From NCBI GenBank assembly GCA_001839685.1, contig MLAK01000027.1, forward strand, positions 1-13,914: a stretch of DNA of 13,914 nucleotides, in the 5' to 3' direction. The notes under the pieces are model-generated. The model was not told where the DNA came from, searched no databases, and worked only from the letters and a program-made list of their open reading frames with translations. Each line of letters opens with the position of its first letter. Position 1 is the first letter of the stretch. Positions 1-6,468 of the stretch are shown one piece after another. Source of the stretch: Tritrichomonas foetus (Eukaryota > Parabasalia > Tritrichomonadida > Tritrichomonadidae). The position numbers were made by a program, and so were the translations under genes.

Positions 1-213
1 TGTAGGTTTAATCTTGCTGAATTGATTAAATTCATTCAATATTTTATTTTGCACGTTTTTTGTTGATTGATGTTGATCATTTAATTCGCTGATGCTTGAA
101 TTCAAACTTTTGATCGTTTTTTTGTTCAGCATTATTTCACACTTCTGTGATGTGATAGTTTTTTGCATGTGATGGACTTCTCTGGCTTTTTGAGCGTGTT
201 TTTTCTTCTCCAT
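1..213 (-). CDS. 5' part of a lysine-rich, probably coiled-coil protein gene (runs off left edge)
   Basis: The frame is open from an ATG at 213-211 to the window edge, giving 71 codons with no stop. The protein begins MEKKKHAQKAREVHHMQ and is rich in Lys, Gln, Asn, Ser and Glu. Spaced Ile/Leu residues fit an alpha-helical or coiled-coil N-terminus, and no signal peptide or membrane segment is visible. An in-frame TAA lies just upstream of the ATG (around 226-228). A perfect trichomonad-type initiator (TCACTT, 228-233) would give an 18-base leader, which supports this start. I do not recognise a family, and the 3' end lies outside the window. The call rests on the open frame, the clean start and the Inr. 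Confidence 0.65.
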   Translation of the reverse strand, partial: MEKKKHAQKAREVHHMQKTITSQKCEIMLNKKTIKSLNSSISELNDQHQSTKNVQNKILNEFNQFSKIKPT

Positions 214-227
214 TATTACTGTACGTT

Positions 228-233
228 AAGTGA
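228..233 (-). promoter_or_regulatory. Initiator (Inr) of the left-edge gene
   Basis: TCACTT on the minus strand matches the trichomonad initiator TCA(+1)-Y-(T/A). The +1 adenine would be at 231, 18 bases before the ATG at 213. An undetermined base (n) lies at 237, just upstream. Confidence 0.5.
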
Positions 234-1058
234 TTTNGAACCATTATTTGGTCATACTTCATAACTTCTTAAATAGTTAAACTATCCCTATTTTTATTTT
301 CTGATTTCGTTAGAGCATGTATTATTGCGCATGTATGCAACATATGAGAAAAATCTGTAAGACGGTTTCTGAAAAAAACAAACTTGAAACTTAATTTTTA
401 AAAACAAAAATATCTTCCTTGTTGTCCTATATTTTTATTATATAATCTATTTCTATATCTACAATAAATTGCAAAATATATTAATAAAATATATAAAAAA
501 TATTTATTTAATTTTCCAAGATATTGCTATTTTTTATTTTTGCCATTTTTTTATTTTCGTTTTATCTCCTCTTATCATTCCTTCTAACTGGTCACACCTA
601 CTCATTCCCTCTATTATAGTCCAGAATATAAAGGGAAAAAAGTGACCTTTTTTTTACTTTCAGGTACTCTATGGGAAATCATTTTTGGGAATAAATTCAA
701 TCATGTAACCAAGTTTTTTCACTTAAATTATCATAACTTCAAAAGGACAGAAAATTAAATGTGTTTGGACGAAATTTGGTCAAGAATAATGAAAAATATT
801 TCAATTGATAATAGGAATTAGAAATCCAATATTTGAATAAGCTGTAGTAAAATATATAAATGAGTGAATCATATATCGGGAAAAGTCGATTATAAGTGCA
901 TCAAGAATTATAATTTCATCAAGATTATGCCATATGTCTCTATTGAAGGATAGGATCACCATTTACATACAAAAGACCTACATTATTTTGGGAACTAAAA
1001 AAGTTTGGTTTTGCGGAAAGTTTATGATAATAAAGTGTGTTACAAACATTTTGTGGAA

Positions 1059-1072
1059 TGTGTGATCACACA
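1059..1072. repeat. 14-base perfect palindrome
   Basis: The sequence TGTGTGATCACACA reads the same on both strands. In about 14 kb, roughly one perfect 14-base palindrome is expected by chance, so a role as a protein-binding site is only a possibility. Confidence 0.35.
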
Positions 1073-1371
1073 ATATTTTCATGATACTTTATCGAAGTTC
1101 ATTCTGATTCAAATGGGTTTATTTTATGCTGTTTATCAATATTGATCATTGCAAAGGAAAACTTTTGCCAGCTATGATTATATGTGATTTTTCCAATAAG
1201 TTTTTCGGTGATGCGAACAGGGGAAAAAAAATAGATATAGATACGACTAAAATGAATGAATTAAAGAATTAAACATCAAATCTCAAATTATATTTAACAA
1301 ACAAATATATTAACTAACAACGTGTCTATATTCATTTCATTAACACACATTGTAATATTCTCAATTGTTGA

Positions 1372-2796
1372 TTAATGTGAGTCACCACTATCTGAAGTAA
1401 CTTTTACATCATGTTCGCCATCGTCATATTGAATGTTTTCATGAATTGCTTCTTGTTTGAAAAATGGTGTTTCTTTTGCAAAAGAAATAAAAATAAATGA
1501 TACAGAATCAATAACAATTGTAAATAGCCAAATTCCATTCCTATAACCTTTGGCTGTATATCTTCCATCAGGAAGCTGTCCATTAGTTTCAATGACCCAA
1601 GAAACAAACATTTGGAACAATCCAGAAGAAATACAATCAAGTGCATTTGCAAGTCCAATTGCTGTTGCAGCAACCTGTGGATGATAGTATTCTCTAAATA
1701 AAGGTGAGCATACACAAAAAGATGGCATTGTTACATAACCATACGCAAAGAATAGAATACCAAGCTCAGTTATCGACATTATATCATTTCGGTAATATCC
1801 CCAAATAGAAATAAATACTGCGAGTATTGAAAGGACTGCACAAACCCATTTTCGAGATTTGACAAGGTTCGAAATCCATGGTGTGATTAGATCAGACGTT
1901 AAAACACCGCTAGTTATACAAGTAAGCATATTCCCAGATGTTTGCTTAGAAAATCCATAAACATGTTGCATATACGAAGAAGCCCACATTCCAGCAGTTG
2001 TATAATAAGGTGGAACAGAAAGAATAATATGCATACATGGAATCCAATACCACGGATAAGTACAAACGATGATTAAATTGTCCCAAAGTTGCTTCAATCG
2101 TTGAATGAAAGTTGGCGGATTATAAACTTCTTCCATTTGACGGTTAACATGTCTGTAACCATATGCGGTTGGACTTCCTCTAACGAAAAATGCGCAAAGA
2201 ATAGCAAAGAATAAAGTTGCTCCACCAATTATATAAAATGAATTTCTCCAGCCAACACCATTACACATAGCTGCAAGAGGAGATTGGGCCAAAATGGCGC
2301 CAATACATCCAATTGCCAGAAAGGCACCTTCCATGATTCCGTACCATTTAAGATTGAACCAGTTTGCATTATATCTAGTGATGGTAATATAAACAGGTCC
2401 ACAGCCAAGTCCAATAATTAAACGTGCAAAAATTCCTAATGATAAGCTTTTTGAGGCGCCAATAATAAATGAGCCAATTGATGCAAGTGACATTGAAAAT
2501 CAGATCAAATAAGCAGGTTCAAATGTATCTGCCAAAAGTCCAGCAAAAATTTGAATGACGCCATATGAGTACCAGTAAATTGGGGTAAATATGTTGAGAT
2601 CTGCAACTCCGACATTGTATTCAGCTGCCATATCACCAACTACGATTGTTGGACACATTTTTTGGAAACTGCACATAATGTAGCAAAGCGCGAGGATAAC
2701 TAGACTTGTGATGTTTCTGACATGAAACATTGTATCGTAATTAATATATTTTATCGGCTGGGGTTGTTCTTCCATCTCTTTTGGTGATAATTTCAT
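1372..2796 (-). pseudogene. Major facilitator superfamily transporter interrupted by an in-frame TGA
   Basis: Two minus-strand frames (2796-2500 and 2493-1372) lie in the same phase. Together they form a 475-codon gene, the usual length of a 12-TM major facilitator, interrupted only by TGA at 2502-2500 (codon 99). The first part holds TM1 (about residues 28-50), TM2 (66-88) and the loop motif GLLAD (86-90), the family's motif A. The second part holds the TM4 arginine segment (ARLIIGLG), a GWRNSFY segment and the remaining helices, then an acidic/Ser-rich tail. The overall look is nearest to the sugar-phosphate/hexuronate-type anion symporters, so a small organic anion or sugar is a plausible substrate, but this is inference. 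The stop falls at the start of TM3, where a glycine codon (GGA) would be expected, so one base change explains it. It could be a recent pseudogene, a sequencing error, or a gene with readthrough. The re-start at ATG 2493 would lack two helices. The gene ends with TAA. Confidence 0.8.
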
Positions 2797-2797
2797 T

Positions 2798-2803
2798 GAA
2801 TGA
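2798..2803 (-). promoter_or_regulatory. Initiator (Inr) of the transporter gene
   Basis: TCATTC on the minus strand fits TCA-Y-(T/A) over its first five bases. The +1 adenine would be at 2801, leaving only a 5-base leader before the ATG at 2796. Very short leaders are normal in trichomonads. An intact promoter argues that the split gene decayed recently or is still transcribed. Confidence 0.45.
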
Positions 2804-3274
2804 ATTTGTAGTTCATTCTTTGAGAAAAAGTGAATCGCAAATATGTCAGATTTAGACCTTTGAAAAGGATGATTTTCTTTTCAAAGTCATCAATTGAAAT
2901 TTCAAGAATCTATTGAAATATATTCAAATAATTGAGACAAAATAAATTGTGTAGGATTTTATTTGGAAATTCATCATTGGCGAATCAAAACATATCATTC
3001 TGTTACAATATGGCATTAATAAATAAATCCATGAGAAATCATGAAGTTTATGGATTTTGGGCAAATTTGTGATTTCGCAATGTCTTTTGATAAAATTGTT
3101 TGTTTCGATTGTAATACTTTCTAGAATTTAATAAATGTGAAAAAATCATTTATATCCTCTATATCACTGAATCAAATGAAGTCAATTTAATCTTTCTCAT
3201 AATCTATACTAATGGGTAAAAAAGTGCTAGCAATAATGATCACATCGTTTCTATGATAAAATTCCATTTTTACA

Positions 3275-3294
3275 TTTTCATTTTTAAATGAAAA
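3275..3294. repeat. Inverted repeat, 9-base arms
   Basis: TTTTCATTT and AAATGAAAA are perfect inverse complements separated by two bases. The arms are A+T rich and lie in a spacer. It is too far from any gene end to be called a terminator. Confidence 0.3.
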
Positions 3295-4099
3295 CTGAAT
3301 TAGGAAGCTACAATTTCATCAGTGATTGATCGATCCCAAAATATACTCTAACTATCAGATAATTACATTAGAACAGGTAATTCAAAAGAATTATAATGCG
3401 TTAAAGCCATCCAAGAATAACTGAAAGTAGAGATGAAATCACATTTGAGGGTTTAATTCATGAAGTGATATTTCAGCTGAATTTGACCTTAAACGTCTCC
3501 GTTATTTTTGACCATGCCTTCAAACAAAGAGACTTCAACCACCAGAAATTCCACCAAACGTCTGTTCTAATTTAATTATTTCATAAGATTAATACACTCA
3601 AAATTAGGAATCGCTTTGTTCATGGGTTTTTGCTTTCATATCTCAAGTTAAACTTTTTGTGCTTTTATCTGGTCAAAAGATTGATCTTAGATTCGTGATG
3701 ATCGCAATCTGAAAAAAACTGTAAATAATACAGCTTCTGAATATCATATATAGATGATAATAATTTATTAATAATAACATGATATGAATGCGGTGGTATC
3801 GAGAAAGATCAACATATGCGAAATGTAGATCACAAACCACTCAAGAATGGTTGGTTAATTTTATAGGTCAATTCTGATATGAACGTTTGCAATTGAATTT
3901 TCTGAACTATCAAATTAACATAAATTTATATCTCCTCTTTGTTCACGATCAACTTTTATCCTTTCGTTAAGAATGATTGTGAACTTCGTCTTGCTCTAAT
4001 TCTCATGAATGAATCATATGAGGAAATAAATATTGTAGATTTTTTAATTTTTTTTATCTCCCAATAGAAAATATTGATATCATTATACAAAAAGTTTAT

Positions 4100-4111
4100 A
4101 TGTCATGACAT
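4100..4111. repeat. 12-base perfect palindrome upstream of the pseudokinase
   Basis: ATGTCATGACAT is self-complementary and lies about 190 bases before the pseudokinase ATG. It may be a binding site or a chance occurrence. Confidence 0.25.
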
Positions 4112-4154
4112 GATTACTTAGAATATTTCAATATCATATTTATTAATTCACAAA

Positions 4155-4163
4155 TTTCCCGCC
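4155..4163 (+). promoter_or_regulatory. E2F-like box upstream of the pseudokinase
   Basis: TTTCCCGCC matches the eukaryotic E2F/DP consensus TTTSSCGC. It stands out as a C/G cluster in very A+T-rich DNA, about 140 bases before the start codon. Function is inferred only from the match; no second site was seen in this promoter. Confidence 0.25.
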
Positions 4164-4283
4164 ATTTTTTAGCAACAATATTTTAATTCAAAAATTGTAT
4201 TGATTATCATCACATAGAAAACTTTCAGACAAATTTGATTGTGATATTCAATATAAAATCTCTCAATAAGTGAAAATAACTAT

Positions 4284-4289
4284 TCATTA
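4284..4289 (+). promoter_or_regulatory. Initiator (Inr) of the pseudokinase gene
   Basis: TCATTA is a perfect match to the trichomonad initiator TCA-Y-T-W. The +1 adenine at 4286 gives a 17-base leader to the ATG at 4303, a typical spacing. Confidence 0.55.
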
Positions 4290-4302
4290 ATATTATTATC
4301 GA

Positions 4303-5400
4303 ATGGAATCTTTCCCCTTAGACAGGCATCAATATAAGCTATTACACAAAGTCGGAAAAGGTAAGAATTCAGACGTTTACATCGCACGCTGCCGAACGGA
4401 CCGCAGACAAATTGCAATTAAAATTAATCATCTAGATGGCGCACCTCACGACGTTATGAATTTGAGGAGAGGTCACTCAAACTGGATGGTTACAAGACAT
4501 CCAAATTTAGTCAATTATTTTGGCTCGTTTAATGTCGGATCTGATTTGTGGGAATTATGCGAATTAATTGACGGTGGATCAGTTCTCAATATAATTCAAT
4601 ATGCATTTAATCATGGTTTCAAAGACGAAGTGTTACTTGCATCAATTTTAAAGCCGGTTTTAACGTTTCTTGCTCATTTTCACAAAGGCCATCATATTCA
4701 CAGGCAGATTCGAACAAACGGCATTTTAATTAGCAGAAAGGGACTGGTCAAAGTGAGCGATCTTTGCTTTTCTTCAGCAATGATCGAATTTGGACAACGG
4801 AAAAATGCGCGCTTTTCTGTTCAAGGCGCAACTTGCTACACAGCACCAGAAGTCATATCTGAGTCCGGCTATAAAGAAAGCAGTGATATTTGGAGCTTAG
4901 GAATCATTGCAATCGAGATGGCGACTGGTAAAGCGCCTTCTTCAAATTTGAATGACATGGAAAAAATGAAAGCGATTTTGGTTGGCCCACCACCTGTTTT
5001 ACCAAAATCTTCTGGATTTTCTCAAACTTTCATAGATTTCATCCAACTTTGCTTAAGAAAAAATCCAGAAAAGAGACCTTCAGCTGCTCAACTTTTAGAT
5101 CATAAGTTTTTTAAGAATGCACAAGATTCTTCTTACATTCATCGTGTTCTAATGAAACAATTACCACCAATAGAGGAAATGTTTGCATCTTTACATGGAG
5201 AAGAAGTGAAGAAAATTGAAAAAACGCTCTCGGCTTTTCTTTCTTGTCACAATTGGGACTTTGACATTGAATCACTCCTTGCTGATGAGCCGTGCACACA
5301 ATCAATGTTTGTTGAATCACCACTCGCCCCAATTGAACCAACAGTCCAGATTGGAAGGTTCAAACTCACACGCCAGCTCACTCCGACACCAATGCCTTGA
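4303..5400 (+). CDS. STE20-family pseudokinase, STRAD-like
   Basis: This 365-residue protein has a full kinase fold at about residues 11-270. The glycine-rich loop (GKGKNSDV, 19-26), the VAIK-type lysine (K40), APE (181-183) and DIWSLGI (195-201) are kept. Overall similarity is to the STE20 group (OSR1/SPAK/STRAD type: HPN, LWELCELIDGGS, CYTAPEV). Catalytic positions are changed: the alpha-C glutamate position is Gly57, HRD is HRQ (133-135), the following catalytic-loop Asn position is Gly140, and DFG is DLC (153-155). It should therefore bind partners, perhaps a nucleotide, rather than phosphorylate. STRAD, the animal pseudokinase that activates LKB1 with MO25, has similar losses at HRD and DFG. 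Past the fold, NWDF (317-320) recalls the WEF motif by which STRAD docks MO25. The extreme C-terminus holds GRFKL (351-355). No signal peptide or TM segment is seen, so a cytosolic scaffold is likely. The start is supported by an Inr 17 bases upstream, and the stop is TGA. STE20-like pseudokinase is well supported; true STRAD orthology is not proven. Confidence 0.9.
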   Translation: MESFPLDRHQYKLLHKVGKGKNSDVYIARCRTDRRQIAIKINHLDGAPHDVMNLRRGHSNWMVTRHPNLVNYFGSFNVGSDLWELCELIDGGSVLNIIQYAFNHGFKDEVLLASILKPVLTFLAHFHKGHHIHRQIRTNGILISRKGLVKVSDLCFSSAMIEFGQRKNARFSVQGATCYTAPEVISESGYKESSDIWSLGIIAIEMATGKAPSSNLNDMEKMKAILVGPPPVLPKSSGFSQTFIDFIQLCLRKNPEKRPSAAQLLDHKFFKNAQDSSYIHRVLMKQLPPIEEMFASLHGEEVKKIEKTLSAFLSCHNWDFDIESLLADEPCTQSMFVESPLAPIEPTVQIGRFKLTRQLTPTPMP

Positions 5401-5406
5401 ATATTT

Positions 5407-5437
5407 AAAAGCAAAGAAGCACTAAAAGCAAAGAAGC
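5407..5437 (+). repeat. 14-base direct repeat in the 3' region of the pseudokinase
   Basis: AAAAGCAAAGAAGC occurs at 5407-5420 and again at 5424-5437, separated by three bases, starting seven bases after the stop codon. The second copy continues into CTTTG and could fold with CAAAG into a short hairpin. It may influence 3'-end formation or simply be a local duplication. Confidence 0.6.
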
Positions 5438-5528
5438 TTTGTTTGTTTGTTTCAAGAACATATCAAAGAATGCGATCTCTCTAGAGAATGACTAGCCATT
5501 TGATATCGTGAGTGGTGACTTTATGAAT

Positions 5529-5530
<2 letters not shown>

Positions 5531-5569
<39 letters not shown>
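5531..5569 (+). repeat. (ATT)13 microsatellite
   Basis: Thirteen perfect ATT units are followed by further A/T-only sequence. The array lies in the 3'-3' spacer and should vary in length between isolates. Confidence 0.95.
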
Positions 5570-5623
5570 TATTTAATTTTATTACTAACTAAAGCGGAAT
5601 TAAAATAACAAAATTAAGCATTA

Positions 5624-5638
5624 TTTTTTTTTTTTTTT
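5624..5638 (+). repeat. Homopolymer T15
   Basis: This is a run of fifteen T residues in the convergent spacer. On the minus strand it reads A15, about 85 bases beyond the stop of the unknown gene. Confidence 0.9.
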
Positions 5639-5723
5639 ATAAAATGAGCATAGATGTGAACCTTTTATAGATCCAAGTGCTTATGTTTATTACAAATTAG
5701 TAAATTTGATTCCCACGTCAGTT

Positions 5724-6140
5724 TTATGGATCTTTGATAAACTTGCGAAGTTGCGCCATTGGAACATAGAGAAGGATGGAACGCAAGATCCAGGTTTGTT
5801 GCTGCAAGGAGAATTGCCATTCACCACTTTCAACTGTGGCTGTGATGGTGGACTGTGGGCCTGTGGTCTCTTCAACGGCCTTCATTAATTCGGCTCCGGT
5901 GAATTGGGACTCTGCGACACGATAGCGGACTGTGTTGAGGCCGACGTTGTTTTCCAATAAGAATGTGACATGAAGGGTGTCAGACTGGGTTAACGGAAGT
6001 GGTGGAATATCGCTGGTGAAAATGCCAACCATGTTCGGTGCGTCAGGTACGTTCTTCTTGATTTTAACATCGAAAAATGCGTGGGCGCCGAGTTCGTTCA
6101 ATGAGAGAATTCCATGCCAAAAGAAATTCTTATCAGACAT
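5724..6140 (-). CDS. Unrecognised 138-residue protein with highly-expressed-type codon use
   Basis: I do not recognise this protein. From ATG 6140 it runs 138 residues, starting MSDKNFFWHGILSLNELG and ending LRKFIKDP. It has no signal peptide or TM helix and reads as a compact alpha/beta domain. The pattern W-x-G-x-L-x-L near the start, a central PPLPL, then L-x-V-x-F-L-L-E and a hydrophobic C-terminal strand loosely recalls a SPOC domain, but this is weak. Codons are strikingly C/G-ending (GGC, GCC, ACC, GTC, TTC, ATC, AAC), unlike its neighbours, which suggests high expression or a different history. The frame stays open upstream to another ATG at 6245. That 35-residue extension is A/T-rich, Lys-rich and lacks the codon bias. 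An Inr-like TCATA lies just before ATG 6140, so I prefer the shorter form. It is divergent from the LRR gene, and the stop is TAA. Confidence 0.72.
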   Translation of the reverse strand: MSDKNFFWHGILSLNELGAHAFFDVKIKKNVPDAPNMVGIFTSDIPPLPLTQSDTLHVTFLLENNVGLNTVRYRVAESQFTGAELMKAVEETTGPQSTITATVESGEWQFSLQQQTWILRSILLYVPMAQLRKFIKDP

Positions 6141-6159
6141 TTCAAGCCGAGTATAATTT

Positions 6160-6165
6160 TTATGA
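6160..6165 (-). promoter_or_regulatory. Preferred initiator of the unknown 138-residue gene
   Basis: TCATAA on the minus strand fits TCA-Y-(T/A), with +1 at 6163 and a 23-base leader to ATG 6140. A competing box, TCATTC at 6282-6287, would give a 40-base leader to the upstream ATG at 6245. The choice of box decides the N-terminus. Confidence 0.35.
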
Positions 6166-6468
6166 TTTTTCTGAGATTTACGTTTGTTTGAAACGATTGT
6201 AACTTTTCCTGAAGTTATTTGTTCTGAAAATTGTTTTTTCTTCATATCTTGTTATTTTAGGAGTAAAATTCTTATTTTATTGAATGAATAACTTATTTAT
6301 ATTGTATATAATCCAAGAAGTTGAAATAATAGAACAATGGAAATTAATGCTGTTAGTTCACGAAATTAGGACTTCCTTAATTCAATTATTTGAATAAGCC
6401 TGTTGAAAAACGATCTATTCGACCATTTAGAAGTTCAATTCCATTGTACGTTATTTCAAGCTGTATGA

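Larger units (their letters stand above)
214..1371. other. Spacer without recognisable genes (1.16 kb)
   Basis: This is A+T-rich DNA with stops in all frames and many A and T tracts. It lies between the promoter side of the left-edge gene and the 3' end of the transporter. The only structure I see is a perfect 14-base palindrome at 1059-1072 and one ambiguous base at 237. No tRNA-like or repeated element was found by eye. Confidence 0.6.
2797..4302. other. Divergent spacer without recognisable genes (1.5 kb)
   Basis: This region separates the divergent transporter and pseudokinase genes and must hold both promoters. No frame of useful length is seen on either strand. Small structures are a 9+9-base inverted repeat at 3275-3294, a 12-base palindrome at 4100-4111 and an E2F-like box TTTCCCGCC at 4155-4163. 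Confidence 0.6.
5401..5723. other. Convergent spacer between pseudokinase and unknown gene
   Basis: Both flanking genes end here (stops at 5398-5400 on plus and 5726-5724 on minus). It contains a 14-base direct repeat, an (ATT)13 microsatellite, a T15 run and probably the two polyadenylation regions. No gene is visible. Confidence 0.7.

Noticed and set aside
1404..1715. Minus-strand frame of 103 codons overlapping the transporter
   Set aside because: It lies in another frame of the well-supported transporter and has shadow-type composition without any motif.
1866..1878. GGTTCGAAATCC, similar to a tRNA B box
   Set aside because: It has an extra base, lies inside the transporter gene, and no cloverleaf can be drawn around it.
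2229..2414. Minus-strand frame of 61 codons inside the transporter
   Set aside because: It is an out-of-frame reading of the transporter gene.
2500..2502. TGA read as a sense codon or selenocysteine
   Set aside because: TGA terminates the pseudokinase, the four-TM protein and Lunapark at sensible ends, and no selenoprotein family or hairpin is apparent.
5706..5888. Plus-strand frame of 60 codons opposite the unknown 138-residue gene
   Set aside because: It is antisense to a gene with clear codon bias; its start has no support.
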